Origin: Bacteroidia bacterium
GTDB taxonomy: Bacteria; Bacteroidota; Bacteroidia; Flavobacteriales; Schleiferiaceae
Direction: 5' to 3'
Assembly: GCA_030424545.1 (NCBI GenBank)
Contig: JAUHWL010000005.1
Span: 186,001 to 250,000, forward strand
Length of the DNA stretch: 64,000 bases
The translations under genes and the position numbers were made by a program. Below are positions 17,923 through 27,374 of this stretch, one piece after another. The notes beneath the pieces are model-generated. The model worked only from the letters and a program-made list of their open reading frames with translations, had not been told where the DNA came from and searched no databases. Positions within the stretch are counted from its first letter, which is position 1; every line of letters begins with the position of its first letter.

Positions 17923-18870
17923 ATGAACAATTTTAGAGTCTATATACGCACGGCACACCCGATCCTTCAATTTTTTTTGTTGATCGCCATTACGTTCTTT
18001 ACCGCTGGGGCCTTGAGCGGACTTGGATTTTTAATAACCGAAACGTTTTACGGCACCTCTTGGGAAAATATCGCTACCTACATAAACAATCCTGATAGCC
18101 CCAATGCCGTTGCTGTTTTAAAACTCTTGCAGCTTTTTAATACGCTGGGCATTTTTCTGCTTCCGGCCATGGTTTTTTCACAATTGGTTTCGCCAAACCC
18201 GTATACGTATTTGCGGTTAAATGTTGGCATTACATGGCCAACTTTACTGGCGGTTATTGCACTATTTATTGCTTTTACACCCATTACAGATGCGCTTTCT
18301 TGGGTAAACAACGTGCTGCCTCTACCCGCTTTATTAGATGATTTTGCAGAGGGCATGAAACAATCTACCACGCAAATGCAAGAATTGGTGGGACGTTTTT
18401 TAATTATGGACAGCTTTGGCGACTTTTTGTTTACGCTGTTTTTAATGGCCGTATTGCCTGCCCTTGGCGAAGAGTTTTTGTTTAGAGGTGTTTTGCAAAG
18501 ACTGTTTATTTCGCACACGCATAAGGTACATTTATCTGTTTGGGTAACGGCTTTGCTATTTGCGTTGATGCATCAGCAGTTTTTTGCCATTATTCCCTTG
18601 ACGGTTTTGGGTGCTGTTTTGGGTTATTTAAAAGAATGGACAGGCAGTTTGTGGGCGCCTATTTTGGCTCACTTTATCAATAACGCTACCATTGTTATTG
18701 TTATGTACTTTACCCATTACAACATGAGCGATGCTACAGAAATTGAATCTCCGCAATGGATTATTCTAATTTTTTCTGTGCTTATTTGTGGCGCAATTTT
18801 ATTCTACCTAATCAAGAATAAAAAAGAAAACATTACCGCAGATGACGATTGGAATGATGTTGTTGTTTAA
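17923..18870 (+). CDS. CPBP family intramembrane metalloprotease
   Basis: Membrane protease of the CAAX/Abi (CPBP, Rce1-like) family. 315 residues, about eight hydrophobic segments. Motif 1 is EEFLFR (Glu183, Glu184, Arg188); motif 2 has His in LLFALMHQQFF; motif 3 is APILAHFINNATIV. All expected catalytic residues are present. ATG 17923 is the first plausible start; an in-frame extension upstream would run antisense through dusB. Its 3' end overlaps the SanA-like gene tail-to-tail by 4 nt. Substrate unknown. Confidence 0.9.
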   Translation: MNNFRVYIRTAHPILQFFLLIAITFFTAGALSGLGFLITETFYGTSWENIATYINNPDSPNAVAVLKLLQLFNTLGIFLLPAMVFSQLVSPNPYTYLRLNVGITWPTLLAVIALFIAFTPITDALSWVNNVLPLPALLDDFAEGMKQSTTQMQELVGRFLIMDSFGDFLFTLFLMAVLPALGEEFLFRGVLQRLFISHTHKVHLSVWVTALLFALMHQQFFAIIPLTVLGAVLGYLKEWTGSLWAPILAHFINNATIVIVMYFTHYNMSDATEIESPQWIILIFSVLICGAILFYLIKNKKENITADDDWNDVVV

Positions 18871-19514
18871 CTTGGAATGATGATTTCATCGCCCAAGAAT
18901 TTAGGCTGGGTGTTTAAGATGTACAAATCGAAAAACATTTTTAACCGCGCAAAATTTTCTCTAACCTGGGTTTTAAACCCGAAGAATTTAGGCACATCTC
19001 CAGCGGCAAAACCTATGGCTTCTATGTTTTTACTTCTTGCCAAAAACAAGGCGCGTTCTATATGAAACTGCTGCGAAATGATGATTACTTTATCCTGACC
19101 AAATACTTTTTTAGAGCGCTCTACAGAATCTAAAGTTCTAAATCCGGCAAAATCTTGCACAATACATTCTTTGGGTACGCCTGCCAAAACCAAATCGTTT
19201 AGCATAGCTGCAGGCTCATTATAATAAACCGTACCGTTGTCTCCGCTAACCAATATATAATCTATCATGCCCGCGGCATACAGTGCCGAAGCCGTTTTTA
19301 TGCGCTCTACATAATACATGTTTGTTTTGCCCGAAGAGGTAAATTTACTTGTACCCAGCAAAAGCCCAACATGCCTGTCTTCTACCATGTTTATATCCGA
19401 GAAAATATATTCACTAACACTGCGCGATACATAGCTATTCCAAACAAATGAGAGCAATAGCAACACAACTCCAACCCAAAAACCATATTTTAAATAGCGC
19501 TTAAATTTTTTCAT
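18867..19514 (-). CDS. SanA-like membrane protein (YdcF/DUF218 fold)
   Basis: About 215 residues. One N-terminal signal-anchor (YGFWVGVVLLLLSFVWNSYV) and a DUF218 domain: VGLLLGTSKFTSSGKTNMYY, YILVSGDNG, EPAAMLNDLVLAGVP and IIISQQFHIERALFLARSKN. SanA of E. coli is linked to envelope barrier function (vancomycin exclusion); the enzyme activity of the family is not settled. Start is uncertain: ATG 19514 (MKKFKRYLKYGF) is preferred, with ATG 19523 and GTG 19556 possible. A near-consensus -7 element (19577-19584, one mismatch) lies upstream. Confidence 0.88.
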   Translation of the reverse strand: MKKFKRYLKYGFWVGVVLLLLSFVWNSYVSRSVSEYIFSDINMVEDRHVGLLLGTSKFTSSGKTNMYYVERIKTASALYAAGMIDYILVSGDNGTVYYNEPAAMLNDLVLAGVPKECIVQDFAGFRTLDSVERSKKVFGQDKVIIISQQFHIERALFLARSKNIEAIGFAAGDVPKFFGFKTQVRENFARLKMFFDLYILNTQPKFLGDEIIIPS

Positions 19515-19720
19515 GCTTATCATTAACAGTTTTATTGTGCTTTTTAGAAATGCCACAAACGGTTGTACGTAGGTAACAAAAATGGGCTAAAAAGATTGTG
19601 TTCCTGCACTTAAAAATAAATTCAAGTGTAATTTTATTTTAGGCGGAAGTCAACAAAGAAAAGGCCAAAATAAAAAAACGGTGGGCCATAACTTTTAAAC
19701 GCCCAACTAATGGCTTTTTT

Positions 19721-19728
19721 TACATTTG
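19721..19728 (+). promoter_or_regulatory. Promoter -7 element TACATTTG
   Basis: Exact TAnnTTTG, 16 nt before the ATG of the polyprenyl diphosphate synthase gene. Confidence 0.65.
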
Positions 19729-19744
19729 CCGTCCAAATCACTAT

Positions 19745-20719
19745 ATGGCTTCGTTAGACTCTATTAAAGCACCCATTGCAGAAGAAATGAAATCCTTTGA
19801 ACCTAAGTTCAGGGCTTTTATGGCTAGTAAAGTTGCTTTATTAGATCGGATTACCCACTACATCGTTAAACGAAAAGGCAAACAACTACGGCCAATGCTG
19901 GTTTTTTTAACAGCAAAAATGTTTGGCGAGGTTACAGAAAGTTCATACCGAGGAGCTTCCTTAATAGAACTTATGCACACAGCAACACTCGTGCATGATG
20001 ATGTAGTAGATGATGCCAACAAACGCAGAGGCATTTTTAGCATTAATGCTTTATGGAAAAATAAAATTGCCGTTTTGGTAGGCGATTATCTGCTAAGCCG
20101 GGTTTTACTTTTGGCTGTAGAACACAAAGAGCACGAGCTATTGCGCCTTGTTTCTGGTGCCGTAAAAAGCATGAGCGAAGGCGAATTGCTGCAAATTGAA
20201 AAAGCCCGTAAACTAGATATTGATGAAGCCGTTTATTACGAAATAATAAAGCAAAAAACAGCCAGCTTGATTGCTAGCTGCTGTGCCGTTGGCCCTGCAT
20301 CGGTAAACCAACCCGAAGAAACCATAGAAAAAATGAGAATCTTTGGTGAAAAACTGGGCATGGCATTTCAAATTAAAGACGACCTTTTTGATTACCAAAC
20401 CGTAAATAAAACAGGCAAACCCACAGGCATTGACATTAAAGAACAAAAAATGACATTGCCTCTTATTTATGCGCTAAACCAGGCGTCTAGAAGCGAAAAG
20501 AAAAACATTATTGGTATTGTTAAAAAGCACCATGATAAACCTGTCGAGGTACAAAAAGTAATTGCTTTTGTAAATGGCAGCGGAGGAATTGAATATGCTG
20601 AACAAAAAATGCAAGAATTTAGGAACGAAGCACTTGTTATTCTTGAGGAATTTCCGGATAATGCTGCTAGAAAATCGCTGTTTGAATTAGTAGATTACGT
20701 AATAAATAGAACTGTTTAA
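19745..20719 (+). CDS. Long-chain polyprenyl diphosphate synthase
   Basis: All-trans prenyltransferase extending farnesyl diphosphate with isopentenyl diphosphate, probably to make the menaquinone side chain. 324 residues. First aspartate-rich motif DDVVD at 85-89 followed by KRRG; second motif KDDLFD at 211-216; the KRKGKQLRPMLVF and FQIKDDLFDYQT contexts are typical of IspB/HepT-type octaprenyl to heptaprenyl synthases. Product length depends on residues before the first motif and is not decided here. Promoter 19721-19728; the MscS genes follow on the same strand after 30 nt. Confidence 0.92.
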   Translation: MASLDSIKAPIAEEMKSFEPKFRAFMASKVALLDRITHYIVKRKGKQLRPMLVFLTAKMFGEVTESSYRGASLIELMHTATLVHDDVVDDANKRRGIFSINALWKNKIAVLVGDYLLSRVLLLAVEHKEHELLRLVSGAVKSMSEGELLQIEKARKLDIDEAVYYEIIKQKTASLIASCCAVGPASVNQPEETIEKMRIFGEKLGMAFQIKDDLFDYQTVNKTGKPTGIDIKEQKMTLPLIYALNQASRSEKKNIIGIVKKHHDKPVEVQKVIAFVNGSGGIEYAEQKMQEFRNEALVILEEFPDNAARKSLFELVDYVINRTV

Positions 20720-20749
20720 CTTTTATATTAATTAAATTTTACAAAAACC

Positions 20750-21565
20750 ATGGATGAATATTTACAAGACTCTGATAAACTTTTAGAACTAATTACAGAC
20801 TTTGCCATTTCTGTGGCATCTGCACTAGCCGTATTATTTATTGGTCTTTTTCTGATCAAACAATTTACAAAGGCTCTTAACAAATATTTTCAGAAAAAAG
20901 ATTTTGATGAATCTCTAGAAGGGTTTTTATTATCGCTTTCTAGCATAGCTTTAAAAATCATGCTTTATGTAGCCGTAATACAAATGTTGGGCGTACAAAG
21001 CACCAGTTTTGTTGCGGTATTGGGTGCTGCTGGCTTGGCCGTAGGTATGGCACTTTCTGGCACTTTGCAAAATTTTGCTGGTGGCGTTATGATTTTAATT
21101 TTTAAACCCTTTAAAGTAAATGATTATATAGAAGCCCAAGGCCATGCCGGAACCGTAAATCAGGTACAAATCTTTAATACCATTTTAAAAACACCAGATA
21201 ATAAAACCATCATTATTCCAAACGGTGGATTGGCAAATGGCTCTATGATTAATTATTCTACCGAAGAAAAACGCAGGGTAGATTGGACCATTGGCATTGG
21301 TTATGGCGATGATGCAGACAAAGCATTAGACGTAATTAATAAAATGATGGAAAGTGATAGCCGCATATTAAAAGACCCGGCTCCGTTTGTAGCTGTTAGT
21401 GCATTGGCCGATAGCAGCGTGAATTTTGCCGCACGTGCTTGGGTAAATGCTAGCGACTATTGGGCGGTTTACTTTGATATGAATAAAAACGTATATCAAA
21501 CATTTGCTAAAGAAGGTCTTAATATTCCTTTCCCACAAATGGATGTGCACGTGCACAACAACTAA
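20750..21565 (+). CDS. Small-conductance mechanosensitive channel, MscS family, copy 1
   Basis: Heptameric channel releasing solutes on hypo-osmotic shock. 271 residues, three N-terminal hydrophobic segments and the pore helix GAAGLAVGMALSGTLQNFAGGVMILIFKPF, then the beta domain (VNDYIEAQGHAGTVNQVQIF) and the C-terminal alpha/beta cage. Minimal MscS architecture. The following gene is a clear paralogue, separated by 15 nt. Confidence 0.93.
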   Translation: MDEYLQDSDKLLELITDFAISVASALAVLFIGLFLIKQFTKALNKYFQKKDFDESLEGFLLSLSSIALKIMLYVAVIQMLGVQSTSFVAVLGAAGLAVGMALSGTLQNFAGGVMILIFKPFKVNDYIEAQGHAGTVNQVQIFNTILKTPDNKTIIIPNGGLANGSMINYSTEEKRRVDWTIGIGYGDDADKALDVINKMMESDSRILKDPAPFVAVSALADSSVNFAARAWVNASDYWAVYFDMNKNVYQTFAKEGLNIPFPQMDVHVHNN

Positions 21566-21580
21566 TTTATCTTGATATCA

Positions 21581-22396
21581 ATGGAAAAATTAGAAAAGTA
21601 TTCAGACAAGTTTGTCGACTTTATTTTTGCCTACGGGCCTAAGTTTTTAGGTGCCGTACTTGTTTTAATCATTGGGTTAGTGGTGATTAAAAAAATAGGC
21701 AAAATGCTTAAGAAGGTTTTGCATAAAAACGGTATGGACGATAGTTTAATTCCGTTTTTAACAAGCTTGCTAGACATTATACTAAAAGCCATGCTAGTGA
21801 TTAGCATTGCCAGCATGATGGGCATAGAAACAACAAGCTTTGTGGCCATTTTAGGTGCAGCTGGTTTGGCCGTTGGTTTAGCTTTGCAAGGCACACTGCA
21901 AAACTTTGCAGGGGGTGTACTCATCCTTATTTTCAAACCCTATAAAGTGGGGCATTTAATAGATGCGCAAGGCAATTTAGGTACGGTAAAAGAAATTCAA
22001 ATTTTTGTAACCATTTTACTTACACCAGAAAACAAAACGGTAATTATACCCAATGGCGCCATAAGCAACGGAAACATTACAAACTATACCATGGAAGGTA
22101 TAATTCGGGTGGATATGTCGTTTGGAATTAGCTATGACTCTAACATTAAAACAGCCAAAGAAGTGCTGCTAAAGGTTATGCAAAATCATCCAAAGGTTTT
22201 GCAATCCCCTGCTCCATTTGTAGGTGTAAAAGCACTTGCAGATAGCTCGGTAAATTTAACAGCACGCCCATACACAGAACCACCAAATTATTGGGAAGTG
22301 TATTTTGACATTATGGAAGCTGGAAAAATTGCTCTAGACGAAGCAAAAATTACCATACCATTCCCGCAAGTGGATGTACATATGAAAGACAAATAA
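21581..22396 (+). CDS. Small-conductance mechanosensitive channel, MscS family, copy 2
   Basis: 271 residues from ATG 21581 (an in-frame TTG 9 nt upstream is less likely). Same layout and the same length as its upstream neighbour; the pore helix reads GAAGLAVGLALQGTLQNFAGG, closer to the canonical MscS form because it keeps the ALQG step where copy 1 has ALSG. The C-terminal half of both ends in a PFPQxDVHxx motif. Tandem duplication, possibly giving channels with different thresholds or a mixed heptamer (inference). Followed by a terminator. Confidence 0.93.
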   Translation: MEKLEKYSDKFVDFIFAYGPKFLGAVLVLIIGLVVIKKIGKMLKKVLHKNGMDDSLIPFLTSLLDIILKAMLVISIASMMGIETTSFVAILGAAGLAVGLALQGTLQNFAGGVLILIFKPYKVGHLIDAQGNLGTVKEIQIFVTILLTPENKTVIIPNGAISNGNITNYTMEGIIRVDMSFGISYDSNIKTAKEVLLKVMQNHPKVLQSPAPFVGVKALADSSVNLTARPYTEPPNYWEVYFDIMEAGKIALDEAKITIPFPQVDVHMKDK

Positions 22397-22421
22397 ACGT
22401 TTTTACCACATTTATTTTTAC

Positions 22422-22459
22422 AAGCCCTTTTAGCTTTTTGTTAAAAGGGCTTTTATTTT
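22422..22459 (+). terminator. Rho-independent terminator after the MscS pair
   Basis: 11-bp perfect stem AAGCCCTTTTA/TAAAAGGGCTT (22422-22432, 22442-22452) with a 9-nt loop and a T-rich tail that runs into the convergent gene's stop. Confidence 0.88.
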
Positions 22460-23604
22460 CCTGGGAAATACTGGGAGTACACTTCTTCTATAAACCCAAA
22501 TCCAAAACTATGCATGTTGGCATCTGTAGAAAGTAAGATTACGGCATCATAGCCTTCTAATGCTTTAATCATATCAATATCTTCAACCATTTTGTTTGGC
22601 CCTTCTGGTATAGGATGAATTTGCTTAAAGTAATACCAAAACTCACCGTTGCCAAAAACCTGTTCAGAATACTCAGACATATAAATACCAAAATAATAGC
22701 TGTCTGCCACAACCAAGGTTTTCGATGTTTTTTCACCCTCCTTAAACTTTAAATCGTAGGTAGGGTAAGCCATTTCTAAATCCGGAATATTGGTAAGCAA
22801 GTTCATTCCGTCTTCAATATCCTGGTCGGTTTTTTGCATTTTGGTGCTGATGTGCACATCTTTTAACACCATTTCTGGCACATGCAAATGGGGCAAACTC
22901 CCCATGTATTTTAAAATAGAATCTAACGCCATTAACTCTCCGTAAACGCTCCAATGTATTCCTGTTTTAGGAAACAGCGGATATTTTGCCGTTTCTTTTT
23001 CGGCCAAGAACCAACTCTTAAAATCTAAATATTGTACGTTGTTTTTTCGCATTTCACGCAGCAGAACTTCGTAGTTGGTGGTTTTCTGTTCTTTGTCTTT
23101 GTACTCGTCTGGAAAATATTCGTCATAAAAACTTGCTTTGCCGGGTGCCAAAACAGAAATAAGCTCAATGCCCATACTTTGCAGGGTATCTTCTATTTTA
23201 CGCAACTTTTCTACCCGCGTTGCATTGGCTTTTTCGCCAATAAAATCATCGCCATAATAGCCTTTCATGTAGCCTTCTTCAAAAAGAAAATCTTCTTTGC
23301 CCACAATTACACCGCGCACATTGGCAATTTTATGGTACGAGAAATCGATTTGATTTTTGATCCGGATATAACCCGTGTAATACGCATTGTTTTCTTTTAA
23401 CCAAAGTTCTTTAGAGGGCTGATAATCTCCATCCATCCAACTTTTTGCTGTAAAATCTGGGTCTGGTGCCCCCATAAAATATCCGCCCAATTGCCCAAAC
23501 GGACCAAAATCTAGCCTTTGCAGCACAAACGGAAAAGACATAAACAACAAGATTGCCCCGAGCAACATGCGTTTTGTACGTAGTGTATGGTCTATCTTCT
23601 TCAT
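22453..23604 (-). CDS. AlgJ/AlgX-like acetyltransferase of a polysaccharide O-acetylation pair
   Basis: 383 residues. One N-terminal membrane anchor (LLGAILLFMSFPFVLQRL), then a periplasmic SGNH-like domain: LISVLAPGKASFYDEYFP, the GIHWSVYG motif holding the Asp/His-type catalytic region, and TLVVADSYYFG with the nucleophile-type Ser in ADSY. This is the AlgX/AlgJ/DltD-like partner that moves an acetyl group onto a polysaccharide. It lies 2 nt after the MBOAT gene on the same strand, the usual pairing. Polymer target unknown. Confidence 0.82.
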   Translation of the reverse strand: MKKIDHTLRTKRMLLGAILLFMSFPFVLQRLDFGPFGQLGGYFMGAPDPDFTAKSWMDGDYQPSKELWLKENNAYYTGYIRIKNQIDFSYHKIANVRGVIVGKEDFLFEEGYMKGYYGDDFIGEKANATRVEKLRKIEDTLQSMGIELISVLAPGKASFYDEYFPDEYKDKEQKTTNYEVLLREMRKNNVQYLDFKSWFLAEKETAKYPLFPKTGIHWSVYGELMALDSILKYMGSLPHLHVPEMVLKDVHISTKMQKTDQDIEDGMNLLTNIPDLEMAYPTYDLKFKEGEKTSKTLVVADSYYFGIYMSEYSEQVFGNGEFWYYFKQIHPIPEGPNKMVEDIDMIKALEGYDAVILLSTDANMHSFGFGFIEEVYSQYFPGK

Positions 23605-23606
23605 GC

Positions 23607-25028
23607 CTAAAACCTAAAATATATAAACGGATTAAAATCTGAAGCGGTAAACACAGAAGACGAAACAACCAACAACAAAATGGCAAAACAGGTAAATACA
23701 ATGTGCTTTTTATTGGTGAATTGATTGCTTGAAAAAACATACGCTTCAACTTTTTTGCCAGTAGCAAATGCCGTGAGAAAAGAAAATACTACGGCACCAA
23801 GAAGCACAACTAAAAATACCGTATTTACATTGGGTGCTGCACCAACATTAAAACTAAAGAGTTTATAAAAATACGTTTTGATGCCCGCTAACGATTCTAT
23901 TTTAAAGATTACCCACCCAAACATGGTAAATAAAAATGTAAAGAGCAAGGCCACAAAATTACCTGCTCGCTGCAATATATTTTGAAGAAATAACCGGTCT
24001 AAAATTAAAAACATACCATGATAAGCTCCCCACAAAACAAAATTCCAAGATGCGCCATGCCACAAACCAGAAAGCAAAAAGACCAGCGATAGGTTAAAAT
24101 ACAAACGGGCGTTGCTGTTTACTTTATTTCCGCCAAGGGGTATGTACAAATAATCGCGCATAAACGTACCTAAGGTAATGTGCCATCTGCGCCAAAACTC
24201 GGTTATGCTTTTGCTTGTATAGGGCGAGTTAAAATTTTCTGGAAAATGGAAACCCATCATTCGGCCTAAGCCAATGGCCATATCCGAGTAACCCGAAAAA
24301 TCAAAATAAATCTGGAACGTATAGGCCAACATACCCAGCCACGCTTGTGCCGTACTAATGTTTTTTAAATCGCTGTTAAAAATGGCATCGGCCTGCTCTG
24401 CCATTACATTAGCTATTAGTATTTTTTTAGCCAGACCAATAGCAAATCGGTAAAACCCAAATAATTTATCGTCTAGTTTGTCTGGCCTATTTTCTATCTC
24501 ATCGGCCACCGTGCTAAACCGAACAATGGGCCCAGCAATCATTTGCGGAAACGATAAAATGTACAGCAAATAATCAGACACTTTGCGCAAGGGCGCGTGC
24601 ACATTTCGGTACACATCTATAGAGTATGTAAGAGTTTGAAAGGTATAAAAAGAAATGCCAATGGGCAGGGCTACTTGGGTCCAACCTACCTCGGTAACAC
24701 CAATTGCCAGCAAAACTTGGTTTACGTTTTCTACAAAAAAATTGGCATATTTAAAATATGCCAGCAAGCCTAAGTTTAAAAAAATAGAGAGTGATAAAAG
24801 TTGTTTTCGCGTTTTTCGGTTTTCGCTTTTGTGCAGTTTTTTAACAATAAAAAAATCTACAATGGTTGATGCTAGAATAACAAAAATGAATTTTGGCGCT
24901 CCCCAACTATAGAATAATATACTCGCAAAAAGTATTACGTAATTTTTATACTTTTTTCCTACACTTATGTATAAAAGCAAGAAAATAGGCAGAAAATAGA
25001 AGAGAAAAATGCTGCTGCTAAAAACCAC
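23607..25028 (-). CDS. MBOAT family O-acyltransferase (AlgI/DltB-like)
   Basis: 473-residue membrane protein that passes acyl groups from the cytoplasm to the periplasmic partner. Typical features: N-terminal VFSSSIFLFYFLPIFLLLY, SYYTFQ-like SFYTFQTLTYSIDVYR, PQMIAGPIVRF, the EFWRRWHITLGTFMRDYLYIPLGGN block and the catalytic His in FLLSGLWHGASWNFVLWGAYHG. Start is GTG 25028, which matches the family N-terminus (M-V/L-F-S-S). Encoded immediately upstream of the AlgJ/AlgX-like partner. Confidence 0.92.
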   Translation of the reverse strand: MVFSSSIFLFYFLPIFLLLYISVGKKYKNYVILFASILFYSWGAPKFIFVILASTIVDFFIVKKLHKSENRKTRKQLLSLSIFLNLGLLAYFKYANFFVENVNQVLLAIGVTEVGWTQVALPIGISFYTFQTLTYSIDVYRNVHAPLRKVSDYLLYILSFPQMIAGPIVRFSTVADEIENRPDKLDDKLFGFYRFAIGLAKKILIANVMAEQADAIFNSDLKNISTAQAWLGMLAYTFQIYFDFSGYSDMAIGLGRMMGFHFPENFNSPYTSKSITEFWRRWHITLGTFMRDYLYIPLGGNKVNSNARLYFNLSLVFLLSGLWHGASWNFVLWGAYHGMFLILDRLFLQNILQRAGNFVALLFTFLFTMFGWVIFKIESLAGIKTYFYKLFSFNVGAAPNVNTVFLVVLLGAVVFSFLTAFATGKKVEAYVFSSNQFTNKKHIVFTCFAILLLVVSSSVFTASDFNPFIYFRF

Positions 25029-25133
25029 ACATATGAAATTTTATGGGCGGCAAGATAGAAAATATGAGTGGCCATATTTTCAATTAAACAGCACTCAAAA
25101 AACAGAATACTTTTTTACAGTGAGCACAATTTA

Positions 25134-26114
25134 CTATTTCAAGATGTCCTTTTGCATCTTAACCTTATCAGAAAGCCCTTTAAAAAATTCACGAATATTT
25201 TCTTCAGATTCCCTATTCATATTTATTCCAAAAGTTTCTTGAAAACTGATGCTCTTTTTTATGGAATGGATAAACTCTGTATTGTGCACCACCAAAGACT
25301 GTATTGTATTTAAGGCAACAACAGCCATTTCTGTAGAGCCAAGGTTGCCAAGAAAACAATTGTTCATCATTATAAATGGCGAAACAATAAGCGTTTTATT
25401 TCCCGTAGTATTCGTACGTTCTGCCAGCGCCTCGTTAAGACGGTCATTAATTAAAAGCGCCAGTTTATCTAGTAGCATTTGTGCTTCAAAAGCATTTAAC
25501 AAACCTTTGCTACGGCAATAGGTTATTTGCTGTAACGTGTTATCCATGGTGCTGGTAGTCCAGATTTCTACACTGGGGATGCCCTTATAAAGATCAAAAA
25601 GTTGTTTGCCTGTGTCTAATAAAAGTTGGGGTACTTGCTTTAAGCGCACATTGTGTTGCTCTGCTTCATGCACCCATGCTAGCGCTTTAAAGGCACCAAG
25701 CTCTGGATATCTAAAATTTTCAAACAGCGGAATATCTCTAGCTACATACGTAATGTTAAAATCTGGCAGACCTTTATATACAGAAAACTGCCCCAATGTG
25801 TGGGTTAAAAAACTTTGCAATGCCGCTAAAGAATCTATGGTTGGTGTAAATTCAATTTTATAATCAACCGTTGGTTTTTGCTCTGCTACCTCAGGCAAAG
25901 TTTGTCCAATTAGTGCATCTACAGAAAGTTCAAAATGGCGGGCGAGAAAAACAATTTCTGAAAAACTAAAGGGTGCCTCACACCGTATTTTTTTATAAAC
26001 AACAGATTTACTCTGATCTAACAGCCCCATTAAAGTTTTACCCAATTTAAGCTTAGGCACTTTTGTTTCTAGCGCACTAATAAATGGTTTTTGTATGTCA
26101 AGAAGAATATTCAT
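25134..26114 (-). CDS. Helix-turn-helix protein, possible transcription regulator
   Basis: 326 residues from ATG 26114. The N-terminal part (about 22-75) resembles a Cro/CI-type helix-turn-helix: LGKTLMGLLDQSKSVVYKKIRCEAPFSFSEIVFLARHFELSVDALIG. The rest is mainly helical without a domain I can name; the length and helical character would suit a ligand- or partner-binding region. A -7 promoter element lies 5 nt before ATG 26114, which excludes the longer GTG start at 26132. It may regulate the neighbouring O-acetylation genes or lipoproteins, but that is only proximity. Confidence 0.7.
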   Translation of the reverse strand: MNILLDIQKPFISALETKVPKLKLGKTLMGLLDQSKSVVYKKIRCEAPFSFSEIVFLARHFELSVDALIGQTLPEVAEQKPTVDYKIEFTPTIDSLAALQSFLTHTLGQFSVYKGLPDFNITYVARDIPLFENFRYPELGAFKALAWVHEAEQHNVRLKQVPQLLLDTGKQLFDLYKGIPSVEIWTTSTMDNTLQQITYCRSKGLLNAFEAQMLLDKLALLINDRLNEALAERTNTTGNKTLIVSPFIMMNNCFLGNLGSTEMAVVALNTIQSLVVHNTEFIHSIKKSISFQETFGINMNRESEENIREFFKGLSDKVKMQKDILK

Positions 26115-26119
26115 GGTGC

Positions 26120-26127
26120 CAAATATA
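26120..26127 (-). promoter_or_regulatory. Promoter -7 element of HTH gene (TATATTTG on minus strand), leaderless type
   Basis: Exact TAnnTTTG, 5 nt before ATG 26114. A TTG lies 21 nt upstream, a suitable -33 element. Confidence 0.72.
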
Positions 26128-26283
26128 AGCACAAAAACAACCCTTAAACAACATTGGTGCTAAAAATGCAAATTATGTTTTTAAGGAAAAAAAATAAAGT
26201 ATTGTAATAACAAACAAAATTGTTGTATTATTGAAGGTGCGAAAAAGCAAAAAATTCATTCCATAATAAATATGTATAGAAAA

Positions 26284-26704
26284 ATGAAACACACACTTTT
26301 AACTTTAGCAACCACAGCACTTTTATTAAGCTGCTGCAAACCAACCGTAACAACTAGCCCAAGCCCCAATTACACCACCACGGTAACGGGCTATGCGGTA
26401 ACAACAGATAGCTTAGACCCTATACCCAATATAGTGCTTAACATAAACCCACTAGCAGGTAGTTACACCACACCTGTTGGCGGCAAAACAGTACGCACAG
26501 ATAGCACAGGCCGCTTTGAGTTTATTTACACAGGCCCAGCCTATGGCCAAATAGGTATTGGCTTTGGCGGTAACAACAGCTACCACAACCTAGGCGGGTA
26601 CGACTACATTACCCCCTACACCAACAAAACCCACAACATAGAGCTGCAACCCTACGGCTGGTTAAAACTGCATGTTAAAAACGTAAACCCGTGGAATGGG
26701 GATG
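26284..26704 (+). repeat. Duplicated segment, copy A (421 bp)
   Basis: Matches 26954-27374 without a gap. By hand I count about 24 substitutions in 421 positions (about 94% identity), most of them silent. Similarity stops abruptly after the codons for NPWNGDD. Confidence 0.9.
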
Positions 26705-26901
26705 ACAGATTATCCATATCACTTGGGGGTTCAATTCATTCCTACTATGGCATAGTAGATAAGTCAATCCATTCAAAGGAACCTGGAAATGGAACTAAGA
26801 CGCTCGTTTGGGCTGTAGAAAAAAATGGGATAGTTAATAGTTTTCAAAAGACCATTTATATTCAAGGTTTTGATACCTCTTTTTATGAAATCCTTTACTA
26901 A
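26284..26901 (+). CDS. Lipoprotein with beta-sandwich-like domain, tandem copy A
   Basis: 205 residues from ATG 26284 (MKHTLLTLATTALLLSCCK); a start 12 nt upstream is possible but copy B begins at the equivalent ATG. Lipobox LLLSC, lipidation at Cys18 (a second Cys follows). The next 120 residues (TVTGYAVTTDSLDPIPNIVL, then TPVGGKTVRTDSTGRFEFIY) look like a carboxypeptidase-regulatory/Ig-like beta-sandwich of the kind common on Bacteroidetes surface proteins. The final 65 residues differ from copy B. Function unknown. Confidence 0.75.
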   Translation: MKHTLLTLATTALLLSCCKPTVTTSPSPNYTTTVTGYAVTTDSLDPIPNIVLNINPLAGSYTTPVGGKTVRTDSTGRFEFIYTGPAYGQIGIGFGGNNSYHNLGGYDYITPYTNKTHNIELQPYGWLKLHVKNVNPWNGDDRLSISLGGSIHSYYGIVDKSIHSKEPGNGTKTLVWAVEKNGIVNSFQKTIYIQGFDTSFYEILY

Positions 26902-26953
26902 CCCACGCTGCTGCTTTGCAAGCAACCCCAACTAGTATTAAAAAAACAAAATA

Positions 26954-27374
26954 ATGAAAAACACACTTTTAACTTTAGCAACCGCAGCCCTTCTATTAAG
27001 CTGCTGCAAACCAACCGTAACAACTAGCCCAAGCCCCAATTACACCACAACGGTAACGGGCTATACGGTAACTACAGATAGCCTAGATCCTATACCCAAT
27101 ATTGTGCTTAACATAAACCCGCTAGCAGGTAGTTACACCACACCCGTAGGCGGCAAAACCGTACGCACAGACAGCACAGGCCGCTTTGAGTTTATTTACA
27201 CAGGCCCAGCCTATGGCCAAATAGGTATTAGCTTTGGCGGTAACAACAGTTACCACAACCTAGGCGGGTACGACTATATTACACCCTACACCACCCAAAC
27301 CCACAACATACAGCTGCAGCCCTACGGCTGGTTAAAACTGCATGTTAAAAACGTGAACCCGTGGAATGGGGATG
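26954..27374 (+). repeat. Duplicated segment, copy B (421 bp)
   Basis: Partner of 26284-26704; see that entry. Confidence 0.9.
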
